Positions 33,786-42,500 of a stretch of 42,500 bases of DNA are shown here, in pieces (within the stretch, counting starts at the first letter, position 1; the number at the start of each line of letters is the position of its first letter). The notes under the pieces were generated by a model. The model saw only the letters and a program-made list of their open reading frames with translations. It did not search any database and was not told where the DNA came from. The stretch spans positions 4,687,657-4,730,156 of the forward strand of contig CM022679.1 in assembly GCA_012295275.1 (NCBI GenBank), written 5' to 3'. Source of the stretch: Chrysomallon squamiferum (Eukaryota > Mollusca > Gastropoda > Neomphalida > Peltospiridae). A program made the translations under genes and the position numbers.

Positions 33786-35811
33786 GGTAATATTTATAAT
33801 AATAAAATACAAAAACTACTAAAAACATTTAAAATAATACAGTAATAATCATGAAAGTCTAAAATAACATGTAGTAGTAATAGCTGTTTTAAAGTAGTAA
33901 CTATTCATTCAAGCTAGCTATAAATGAAAACAAAGGCATTAAACAATGTTAAAAGATGAATCTACTATGCACGTGTTGGACTAGAATGTTTTGAACTATG
34001 ATGTTTTGGACTAGGATGTTTTGAACTATGATGTGTTGGACTAGAATGTTTTGGACTAGAATATTTTGAACTATGATGTGTTGGACTAGAATAGTTTGGA
34101 CTAGAATATTTTGAACGATGATGTTTTGGACTAGGATGTTTTGAACTATGATGTGTTGGACTAGGATGTTTTGGACTAGAATATTTTGAACTATGATGTT
34201 TTGGACTAGAATGTTTTGAACTATGATGTTTTGGACTAGGATGTTTTGAACTATGATGTTTTGGACTAGGATGTTTTGAACTAGGATGTTTTGGACTAGG
34301 ATGTTCCACACTTCAGACCAGGATATTTCAGAGGACAGTGTTTCAAACAATGGTGTTTAAAACTAGTAAATTTTGAACAAGGATGTTTTGAACTTGGTTG
34401 TTTTGAAGTTGTATGTTATAAAGACTGTTTGTTTGTTGTTGTGTGTTTTTTTTTCAGGGCAGGACATGTTAGCAACAGCTACCACTGATGGAAATATTAG
34501 TGGTTATATGCTGTTCCGTGATACTTTAAAATCATTCATTAATGACAGGTCTCCTACATATTTGCCTTTTAACAATATTACCTTATTTGCATATTTGTTT
34601 AATTGCCTATTAATAACATTATTCAACTTACCTCCATGTTTGCTTATTTGTCTATTAATAATATTATCTAACTTACCTGCATATTTATCCATTTGTTTAT
34701 TTTTATGTGTAAAGAACTCACTTGTATATTTATTTATTTATTTATTTATTTATTTTTGGAGGTGGTGGAGTTTCAAATTATTTACATATTTATTAATTTG
34801 TTTATTTTTATTCATAAAAATGTTACTGAATTCATTTGCATTTCTCTTTGTTTATTTGCAAATAAAAGGATCTAAATTACTTACATATTTATTTATTTGT
34901 TTTTTTATTTGTAAATCAAATTATCTAATTTATTGGCATATATTTTTTTTTTTTTTTTTTTGTAATTAACATTATGTGATTTATTTAAATATTTCTTTCT
35001 TTTATTTATTATTATTTATTTTTTAAAGTAAAATTAACAAATTCACTCATATTTATTTAATTTATTTTTTTGTTTGTAAATAAAATGACCTAACTAACTT
35101 ATTTACACATTTATTTGTTTGCAAATCAAATTATCTACCTAACTTACATATTTATTTTATTTTATTATTTAATTAATTATTTTTAAATATTTTATTTTGT
35201 GTGAAAGTATTCCAGATCTTACCATTTCTTCTTTGTCTGCCACGATTTTCCCTAATCTGCGGACTTTCATCAGTTCCTGAAAAAAAAAAAAAAAAAAAAA
35301 TAAACTGTTCAAGTTACTTTAATATGACAGGTGGGTGTTTTTTATTTTATTTTATTTTATTTTATTTTTTATTTAATTCATTTTATTTTTTTGTAAATAA
35401 AATTACCTACATCACTTACAAATTTAACTTCTTTTTTTTTTTATTTACATTGTTTTTTTTTTTTTTTTTTTTTTTGGTAAATAAAAGTTGTTTGTTTATT
35501 TATTTACTCACCTGTAGACAAAACATTAGATCTTAAAAATACTGTTTGTAGCCACTGCTTTTCTGAAAGAAACACAAAATAACTGATAAGTTTAAAATAC
35601 ATTAAAAATAAACTATTTTGAGAAAAAAACCTCTGTTGTTAAACCTAACATTGTTGTTGTTGTTTTTGTTCTTGTTCTTGTTCTTCTTGGTGTATTGTTC
35701 ACTGCTATTTTTTATTTTTTATTTTTTTGGTTTCATCATTATTAATATAATGCTATACTATTATTATTATAATTATTATTACTGTTGTTCATTATTACCA
35801 TTATTAATGTC

Positions 35812-35850
<39 letters not shown>

Positions 35851-37047
35851 GCATTATTATCCTCATTATCAGTGTTATTATATTAGTGACACACTAATGT
35901 GTTGTTGTTGCTGTTATTGTCGTTATCATTATTGCTGTTCATTATTAATGTCATCATTATTATTATTATTATACCATTATTATCCTCATTATCAGTATTA
36001 TATTAGTAACACACATTAGTGTGTGTATGTGTGTGTGAAAGTATTCCAGATCTTACCATTTCTTCTTTCTCTGCCACGATTTTCCCTAATCTGCAGGCTT
36101 TCGTCAGTTCCTTAAAATAAATTTTAAAAAAATAAACTGTTCAAGTTACTTTAATATGACAGGTGTGAGTTTTTTTATTTTATTTTATTTTATTTTATTA
36201 TTTTTAAATATATTTTTTTTATTTATCTTTCTTTTATTTATTATTATTTATTTTTTAAAGTAAAATTAACAAATTCACTCATATTTATTTAATTTATTTT
36301 TTTGTTTGTAAATAAAATGACGTAACTTATTTACACATTTATTTGTTTGCAAATCAAATTATCTACCTAACTTACATATTTATTTTATTTTATTATTTAT
36401 TTAATTATTTTTAAATATTTTATTTTGTGTGAAAGTATTCCAGATCTTACCATTTCTTCTTTGTCTGCCACGATTTTCCCTAATCTGCGGACTTTCATCA
36501 GTTCCTGAAAGTAAATCAAAAAAAATAAACTGTTCAAGTTACTTTAATATGACAGGTGGGTGTTTTTTATTTTATTTTATTTTATTTTATTTTTTATTTA
36601 ATTCATTTTATTTTTTTGTAAATAAAATTACCTACATCACTTACAAATTTAACTTCTTTTTTTTTATATTTACATTGTTTTTTTTTTTTGTTTGTTTTTT
36701 TCGTTTTTTTTGGTAAATAAAAGTTGTTTGTTTATTTATTTACTCACCTGTAGACAAAACATTAGACGGTGTACTGTTGTAGCCACTGCTGGTGGCTTCT
36801 GAAAGAAACACAAAATAACTGATAAGTTTAAAATACATTAAAAATAAACTATTTTGAGAAAAAAACCTCTGTTGTTAAACCTAACATTGTTGTTGTTGTT
36901 TTTGTTCTTGTTCTTGTTCTTCTTGGTGTATTGTTCACTGCTATTTTTTATTTTTTATTTTTTTGGTTTCATCATTATTAATATAATGCTATACTATTAT
37001 TATTATAATTATTATTACTGTTGTTCATTATTACCATTATTAATGTC

Positions 37048-37086
<39 letters not shown>

Positions 37087-39723
37087 GCATTATTATCCTC
37101 ATTATCAGTGTTATTATATTAGTGACACACTAATGTGTTGTTGTTGCTGTTATTGTCGTTATCATTATTGCTGTTCATTATTAATGTCATCATTATTATT
37201 ATTATTATTATACCATTATTATCCTCATTATCAGTATTATATTAGTAACACACATTAGTGTGTGTATGTGTGTGTGAAAGTATTCCAGATCTTACCATTT
37301 CTTCTTTCTCTGCCACGATTTTCCCTAATCTGCAGGCTTTCGTCAGTTCCTTAAAATAAATTTAAAAAAATAAACTGTTCAAGTTACTTTAATATGACAG
37401 GTGTGAGTTTTTTTATTTTATTTTATTTTATTTTATTATTTTTAAATATTTTTTTTTTATTTATCTTTCTTTTATTTATTATTATTTATTTTTTAAAGTA
37501 AAATTAACAAATTCACTCATATTTATTTAATTTATTTTTTTGTTTGTAAATAAAATGACGTAACTTATTTACACATTTATTTGTTTGCAAATCAAATTAT
37601 CTACCTAACTTACATATTTATTTTATTTTATTATTTATTTAATTATTTTTAAATATTTTATTTTGTGTGAAAGTATTCCAGATCTTACCATTTCTTCTTT
37701 GTCTGCCACGATTTTCCCTAATCTGCGGACTTTCATCAGTTCCTGAAAGTAAATCAAAAAAAATAAACTGTTCAAGTTACTTTAATATGACAGGTGGGTG
37801 TTTTTTATTTTATTTTATTTTATTTTATTTTTTATTTAATTCATTTTATTTTTTTGTAAATAAAATTACCTACATCACTTACAAATTTAACTTCTTTTTT
37901 TTATATTTACATTGTTTTTTTTTTTTTTTTTTTTTTTTTTTTTCGTTTTTTTTGGTAAATAAAAGTTGTTTGTTTATTTATTTACTCACCTGTAGACAAA
38001 ACAGTATTCCAGATCTTACAATATCTTCTTTGTCTGCCACGATTTTCCCTAATCTGCAGGACTTTCATCAGTTCCTAAAAAAAAAATTAAAAAAAAAATA
38101 AACTGTTCAAGTTACTTTAATATGACAGGTGGGTGTTTTTTATTTTATTTTATTTTATTTTATTTTTTATTTAATTCATTTTATTTTTTTGTAAATAAAA
38201 TTACCTACATCACTTACAAATTTAACTTCTTTTTTTTTATATTTACATTGTTTGTTTTTTTTTTTTTTTTTTTTTTTTTGGTAAATAAAAGTTGTTTGTT
38301 TATTTATTTACTCACCTGTAGACAAAACATTAGACGGTGTACTGTTGTAGCCACTGCTGGTGGCTTCTGAAAGAAACACAAAATAACTGATAAGTTTAAA
38401 ATACATTAAAAATAAACTATTTTGAGAAAAAAACCTCTGTTGTTAAACCTAACATTGTTGTTGTTGTTTTTGTTCTTCTTCTTGTTCTTCTTGGTGTATT
38501 GTTCACTGCTATTTTTTATTTTTTATTTTTTTGGTTTTATCATTATTAATATAATGCTATATTATTATTATTATTATTATTATTACAGTTGTTGTGGTTG
38601 TTGTTGCTGTTATTGTCATTATCATTATTGCTGTTCATTATTAATGTCATCATTATTATTATTATTATACCATTATTATCCTCATTATCAGTATTATATT
38701 AGTAACACACATTAGTGTGTGTATGTGTGTGTGAAAGTATTCCTGATCTTACCATTTCTTCTTTCTCTGCCACGATTTTCCCTAATCAGTGCTCTTTCAT
38801 CAGTTCATTAAAATACATTTTAAAAAAATAAACTGTTCAAGTTACTTTAATATGACAGGTGTGAGTTTATTTTATTTTATTTTATTTTATTATTTTTAAA
38901 TATATTTTTTTTTAATTCATTTATTTTTGTAAATAAAATTACCTACATCACTTACAAATTTATCTGGGTTTTTTATATTTACATATTTATTTATTATTTT
39001 TATTTTTATTTTGTTATTATTAAATTGTTTATTTATTTATATATTATTATTAATTTTTTTGTTTTTGTTTTGGTAAATAAAATTTGTTTGTTTATTTATT
39101 TACTCACCTGTAGACAAAATATTAGATGATGCACTGTTGTAGCTTTCATCAGTTCCTTAAAATAAATTAAAAAAATAAAACTGTTCAAGTTACTTTAATA
39201 TCACAGGTGTGAGTTGTAGAAAGGATCAAAACAGTTAATTAAAAGGCTGTATTATGTCTGTGATTGTCTCATTTATTTATTTATATATTTTATCAGTATG
39301 ATGATGATGATGATGTTGATAATAATTTTTATTGTTGTTGTTGTTAGATTTGCTTTATTTCTGTGTAAAGGATAGTTATCATTTATTTATTTATTTGTGT
39401 GTATGCATACATGTGTGCATGTGGGTATGAATACCTGATGTTTGCTGGTTGCTCTCAAGGTCGTGTAATATTTTCAGTTTGCTTTGTAAATCCTTGTTCA
39501 CTTTATCAATCTCGCTAAATATGTCGTCTAAATTCACCGGTATTTGGTATCTTTCAGGCTGATTACAATCACCAGGCTCGCCAAACTTCTTTTCAATCTG
39601 TCTGTCAGAAATTTGTTTTTTTATTTCAAACAGACGACTTAGTTTGCTCTTTAATTCTTTGACAAGTTCCTTCTTTTGTTCAACCCAAAAATCATACGCA
39701 GATATCACCCCGTGCTCGGCCAT
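32390..39723 (-). CDS. Unrecognised coiled-coil protein with tandem micro-exons
   Basis: The first coding exon is 39723-39435 (ATG in CAAAATGGC; 96 residues, Lys/Glu-rich and helix-forming, starting MAEHGVISAYDFW), followed by a GTATTC donor in phase 1. Intact phase 1-1 exons follow in transcript order: 39155-39108, 38366-38316, 37742-37689, 37349-37296, 36798-36748, 36504-36451, 36110-36057, 35562-35512, 35276-35223. Then 33542-33493 (phase 1 to 0), 33007-32855 (phase 0, acidic, beginning DGYNEIITERVTEGAVGGFS) and a terminal exon 32479-32390 ending TAA. With all intact exons included this gives 1053 nt, 350 residues. The middle is a disordered Ser/Thr/Asn/Arg repeat. I do not recognise the family. 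The N-terminal exon is secure; how many cassettes are spliced in is not known. Confidence 0.7.
32855..33007 (-). other. Acidic penultimate exon, 153 nt
   Basis: 51 codons fully open, between TATTTTCATAG and GTAAAT. Acidic and hydrophilic, with GGFSDLQDEDAENLKELTSI in the middle and ALRENLNEVPV at the end. Ordinary codon composition in an AT-rich setting supports real coding. Confidence 0.7.
33493..33542 (-). other. Exon downstream of the cassette array
   Basis: 50 nt between TGAATTGCAG and GTAAGCTG. Read in phase 1 it gives GIQETELPAEKHMGPSL and ends in phase 0, which matches the next exon. Confidence 0.6.
33966..34312. repeat. 15-bp minisatellite
   Basis: About 23 imperfect copies of a 15-bp unit alternating TTGGACTAGAATGTT and TTGAACTATGATGTT types, giving a 30-bp higher-order period; degenerate copies continue to about 34400. 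The open minus-strand frames full of ILVQN or SSPKH are translations of it. Confidence 0.9.
34458..34548 (+). other. Isolated exon-like segment
   Basis: TTTTTTTTCAG, then an open 91-nt segment reading GQDMLATATTDGNISGYMLF and RDTLKSFIND, then CAG/GTCTCC. The base composition is not simple repeat. No partner exon on the plus strand was found, and the minus strand here lies inside an intron of the cassette gene. It may be an old gene or element fragment. Confidence 0.2.
35223..35276 (-). other. Type A cassette exon, last of the array
   Basis: 54 nt, identical to the other type A exons. The acceptor is preceded by a poly(T) run on the coding strand (TTTTTTTTTTCAG). Confidence 0.65.
35512..35562 (-). 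other. Type B cassette exon with compensating indels
   Basis: Still 51 nt and phase 1-1 with the standard splice sites, but internal deletions and insertions shift the central frame and then restore it. It encodes EKQWLQTVFLRSNVLST where the other B copies encode EATSSGYNSTPSNVLST. Confidence 0.6.
36057..36110 (-). other. Type A' cassette exon
   Basis: 54 nt, same sequence as 37296-37349. Confidence 0.55.
36451..36504 (-). other. Type A cassette exon
   Basis: 54 nt with the same acceptor (TTACTTTCAG), donor and sequence as 37689-37742. Confidence 0.65.
36748..36798 (-). other. Type B cassette exon
   Basis: 51 nt, phase 1-1, with a TTTCTTTCAG acceptor and GTGAGT donor; encodes EATSSGYNSTPSNVLST. 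Confidence 0.65.
37296..37349 (-). other. Type A' cassette exon
   Basis: 54 nt, phase 1-1, acceptor TTTTAAG (weaker than type A), donor GTAAGAT. Encodes GTDESLQIRENRGRERRN. Identical to 36057-36110. Confidence 0.55.
37689..37742 (-). other. Type A cassette exon
   Basis: 54 nt, acceptor TTACTTTCAG, donor AATG/GTAAGAT, phase 1-1; encodes GTDESPQIRENRGRQRRN. Identical to the copies at 36451-36504 and 35223-35276. Confidence 0.65.
38020..38074 (-). pseudogene. Frameshifted type A cassette exon, 55 nt
   Basis: One extra base inside the exon (CCTGCAG against CCGCAG in sister copies) makes it 55 nt. In the incoming phase it reads into a TAG after eight codons. Its donor sits next to the truncated end of a B exon (37990-38001), so the copy arose at the junction of a partial duplication. 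Confidence 0.6.
38316..38366 (-). other. Type B cassette exon
   Basis: 51 nt, phase 1-1, acceptor TTTCTTTCAG, donor CTACAG/GTGAGT. Encodes EATSSGYNSTPSNVLST, identical to the copy at 36748-36798. Confidence 0.65.
38753..38806 (-). pseudogene. Type A' cassette exon with a lost acceptor AG
   Basis: The 54-nt body and the GTAAGAT donor are retained, but the base pair before the exon reads AT (TTTTAATGAACTG) where sister copies have AG (TTTTAAGGAACTG). The exon interior also carries substitutions in the segment that sister copies share. Probably not spliced in at this site. Confidence 0.6.
39108..39155 (-). other. Hybrid A/B cassette exon, 48 nt
   Basis: Begins like a type A exon (GAACTGATGAAAG) and ends like type B (TTTTGTCTACAG, then gtgagt). 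It reads GTDESYNSASSNILST in phase 1-1 with a TTAAG acceptor and a GTGAGT donor. It is the first cassette after the N-terminal exon. Confidence 0.65.
39435..39723 (-). other. First coding exon of the cassette gene
   Basis: 96 codons without simple-repeat bias, in an island of ordinary base composition. Two charged helices (about residues 12-45 and 65-95) suggest a coiled coil. The open frame continues past the donor only into a GT-rich repeat, so the last 14 codons of the longer frame are read-through. An acceptor TTCTTGACAG ends at 39763, so the exon probably starts at 39762 with 39 nt of 5' UTR. Confidence 0.82.
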
Positions 39724-39966
39724 TTTGCTGGTTAGTTCATCCAGGAAGTAAAACAGTAATCTCTGTCAAGAAGATACTAAATAAATTAAACTAAATGATA
39801 CACCAAACAGTTTTTAACAAATTTCCTACACACATAAACACATCCACGCACACAAGTGCACACACAGTCGATGAAGTACAACGATATAAACGTTTTGAAG
39901 AAGAATTTAAGTGAACACATTCTTTAATTCAAAAAAAAAAAAAAAAAAAAAAAAAAATTAAAAGAA

Positions 39967-40006
<40 letters not shown>

Positions 40007-40441
40007 GTTATTTTTTAAAGAATAACTTAATTCACATACATACAAGAGTAAGCTATGGCGGACACTAATTTGGGGGACCCTTAGGCTAGAACTGTTCGGG
40101 ACCCTTCGCAAGCAACAACGAGATACAGTTAATCATTGTTACCTTCTTCAATCGGTTTGTTCTATGGCAGCTTACAACAAATCTTTTAAAATTTGGATTC
40201 AGATTTTGAAGCAGTGTGGACTAACGTCGCTTAAGCTTCATTAGTTTCATAATAGATGGAGGGTTTTTTTAGGTTTATATATATACATAATTTTGTTTAT
40301 TTATTTTATTTTTATACATTTATTTATTTATTTTGTTACTTGTACATTAGTCTGAGTTTTGCATCTGCCATAATATTAAATTAAACAAATATCTAAATAT
40401 TATTGTTATAATTTTATACTCACATTAAAAAGCGAAGTTAC

Positions 40442-40500
40442 CTCTACACTCTGTACCCTTCTATATTGACAAACTTCCTTTTTACCGTGACGTCTGGTGC
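40442..40500 (-). other. Probable 5' UTR exon of the cassette gene
   Basis: A minus-strand donor, GTAGAG/GTAACTTC, ends this block at 40442. It would splice to the acceptor ending at 39763. The upstream boundary is not defined; the 40500 end is a guess set by the CCAAT boxes beyond it. Confidence 0.35.
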
Positions 40501-40507
40501 GGCAATG

Positions 40508-40580
40508 ATAAACTAAGTCGCCTATTGGCTAATCAACATCATACCCCGTGATACTCGTCCAATGGCCAATTACTAACTTG
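40508..40580 (-). promoter_or_regulatory. CCAAT-rich promoter of the cassette gene
   Basis: Three CCAAT elements lie within about 50 bp: ATTGG at 40524-40528, CCAAT at 40559-40563 and CCAAT at 40566-40570. The GC content is higher than in flanking DNA. Position fits a minus-strand start just downstream. No TATA box is evident. Confidence 0.4.
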
Positions 40581-40685
40581 TCGTCTGTTATTATTTTAAT
40601 TTATTAATCAGTATTTTCTAATTATAAATTTTAAAAAATCAGACAATTCTGTGGTTTGTGATAATTGCCATGACATTTCTGTCTT

Positions 40686-40688
<3 letters not shown>

Positions 40689-40755
<67 letters not shown>
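40689..40755. repeat. (TC)n microsatellite
   Basis: About 33 perfect copies, about 110 bp upstream of the CCAAT cluster (upstream in the minus-strand gene sense). Confidence 0.97.
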
Positions 40756-40757
<2 letters not shown>

Positions 40758-42500
40758 AACAGTTACGATAAATAATATAATAACGAGACACGCAATGACT
40801 GTCACACGTAGAACAAAAAATGGAACCGTCTTGGTAAATGTTTTGGTTTTGTTTAGTGTGTTATTACTTCTGTTAGCAAAACAAACAAAAATTGTAATTT
40901 GTCGTTAACTTTTTATTTGTAGCACCAAATGTTCACTTTAGTAAGTTTTATACAAGTTAATTTGTTTTCTGTATGTTACTATCCGAAGAAGCGGGTGGAA
41001 AAAATGTAAATATAAAATATGTCCGAAAATTTCAAAACTGAAAATTATTGTCTGCGTTTCTTATATTTATTTATGTAAGATCTAGATGGGGGGAAATAAT
41101 ATTACACTGACCAATCGTAAACCAAGTATACATTTCAACACGACTTCATGAAAACGTAAAAAGCTGATTTTGCCAGCGTTTTATACTAAACAGAAACTAG
41201 ATACATTATCTCTTCGCCATTGTGCAAATATGTGCACTGTTCTGCCTGACTCGTAAATAATATTAATTATTTTAAGCTGCGAAATGATTTTGTTTGATTT
41301 CCTTACGATTCTGTCACGAGATGTGTTTTATTAAAATGCGAGTACTTCTCTCGGGTGAATCTATCTGTTTACAGAAACCATTGACGTGTAATGAAACTCA
41401 GTTGTAAATGTCCAGGGTGGATCTATAATGAAACAAGTGAGGGGCTAAATTTTAGTAAAAACATTTACGGAACAAGCTACAGAAAAATATAACTATCGTT
41501 GCCCAAAAACGTAGGCCAGCCACTGATCATTACCTGAGCCGGATTAAGACCCTTTCAGGCCCTAAGCACTGAAAAAAAAAAAAAAAAAATTAGGTGCCCC
41601 CAAACATTTATAATTCAAAATATAAACCATAAAATACAATTTTATCTATCGAAAATTCGAAATTAAACAAAACTTACAAGTAAGAAGGAAAATAATTTTT
41701 ATTTCTGTATGCTTCCATTTTATTTACAGTGAAAACACGATGAACATGATGACTCGGGAGAGAATGCTTTATAAACAGAATTTTTCATTAAATTTTGAAA
41801 ATGGCTATAAATGTAATTAATTTATATAATTTAAATGCTAAATTCGGCTGTGAAAAATGTCCAAGGTGCCACTCCTTCCCTTGATGACGTAAGCACGTGC
41901 TTATTTTGCTTATAGGGTTGATCCACCATTGGCCGAGGTACAGTACATTCTAATACAGGAAGTACTAAAATTACTGTAGCAAGTTTCCTCTCGTATCATC
42001 ATTTTACTACAAAATGCTGCCTTCCCAAAACACGTTTTGCACGTAACTACCAAACATTTACAGACAAAAAATGTTGTTGTCATTTAGATGTAGACACATT
42101 TGGAAAACTAGAAAAAAAGAAAGTCAGCCACGCACACACGCGCATGGTGTAAATGTTTAATGACACGAATGAATATTTACACATTAATTTGAAATGTCAA
42201 AGAATGAACAATAACAATAACATTAATAAAATTCACATACTGTTCTTTTGAATACTTAAATATCGTATTAAAGACCTTGTCTCAAAATAGTGGACGCAAC
42301 ATGATCTTCCAGACCATAATGTAAACCAAACGATGTCTGGTATTAAATAAAAAGGATGTACATACTAACAATAGTCATATCTGTCATACGTTTTCATGTC
42401 ATATATTTTGTTTGGGTTAGGTTGTTTTTTTTGTATGTGTGTTATTTTTGTGTGTGTGTTTTTGTTGTTGTTGTTGTTGTGTGTATGTTTTTGTTGTTAT
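40756..42500. other. Right-end intergenic sequence
   Basis: No coding exon is recognised. The block 41870-41960 combines TGACGTAA (ATF/CRE-like), CACGTG and CCATTGG within 65 bp and could be a regulatory region of a gene outside the window. 41535-41600 contains GGCCCTAAGCACTG, poly(A) and TTAGGTGCCCCC, which looks like a transposon-type relic. The end is a (GTT)n/GT-rich tract from 42420. Confidence 0.35.

Larger units (their letters stand above)
35161..39200 (-). repeat. Tandem array of duplicated exon cassettes, period about 1.23 kb
   Basis: Near-identical units repeat: type A exons (54 nt) at 35223, 36451 and 37689, type B (51 nt) at 35512, 36748 and 38316, and type A' (54 nt) at 36057, 37296 and 38753. 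Spacing is 1228 and 1238 bp, with an extra 330-bp partial duplication at 37.7-38.1 kb. Introns are copied too, including (TTTTA)n blocks and an (ATT)n tract. Type A encodes GTDESPQIRENRGRQRRN, type B EATSSGYNSTPSNVLST, and A' GTDESLQIRENRGRERRN. Repeated plus-strand frames starting MKVFQILPF and MRKKPLLLN are antisense or intron shadows of this array. Confidence 0.9.

Noticed and set aside
33949-34350. 133- and 114-codon minus-strand frames with ILVQN and SSPKH repeats
   Set aside because: Both are phase variants of the 15-bp minisatellite, within an intron.
34373-34969. 198-codon plus-strand hydrophobic frame
   Set aside because: Apart from the exon-like segment at 34458-34548 it is T-rich tetranucleotide repeat. 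A multi-span membrane protein is not supported.
35201-38715. Repeated plus-strand frames starting MKVFQILPF or MRKKPLLLN
   Set aside because: These are antisense to cassette exons or fall in T-rich introns of the minus-strand gene. They recur because the unit is duplicated.

Overview
The window looks like a stretch of an AT-rich animal nuclear genome, most likely a mollusc and plausibly a cephalopod. Genes are split into many short exons with GT-AG introns. The space between them is packed with long simple repeats: (GA)n, (GT)n, (TATG)n, (ATT)n and poly(A/T). Two intervals resemble tRNA-derived or mollusc-type SINEs. Nothing bacterial or viral is visible, and most long open frames are translations of simple repeats. 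The taxon is inferred from sequence texture and was not tested by comparison.

Layout from left to right. 1-7.7 kb is repeat-rich intergenic DNA with one weak candidate first exon on the minus strand (5909-5956). 7750-16978 (+) is a 13-exon gene for a 485-residue protein with an intact FYVE zinc finger followed by armadillo-like helical repeats. 17-21.7 kb is its 3' flank and intergenic DNA. 21780-23865 (-) is a four-exon gene for a 74-residue single-membrane-span protein resembling complex I subunit NDUFA3. 24138-26389 (+) is a three-exon GFER/ALR (Erv1-type sulfhydryl oxidase) gene of 166 residues. These last two genes are head to head with only 272 bp between their start codons, and both products are expected to act in mitochondria. 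26.7-32.2 kb is mostly intergenic, with two possible minus-strand exons at 30849-30941 and 29874-29917. 32390-39723 (-) is an unrecognised gene with a coiled-coil-like N-terminus and a middle region built from tandemly duplicated micro-exons. 40.4-42.5 kb holds its likely 5' UTR exon, a CCAAT-rich promoter and intergenic sequence.

Two structures stand out. In the FYVE gene, a 41-bp unit spanning a 3' splice site is repeated in register, giving nine acceptors exactly 41 bp apart, and only the last keeps the reading frame. In the minus-strand gene, 48/51/54-nt exons that are all phase 1-1 have been multiplied with a period of about 1.23 kb. The set includes a fused copy, a copy with compensating frameshifts, a copy with a frameshift and a copy whose acceptor AG is lost. 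Exon structures were assembled by eye from splice consensus and phase. All joins in the three best gene models keep frame from start to stop, but transcript evidence is needed to confirm them.
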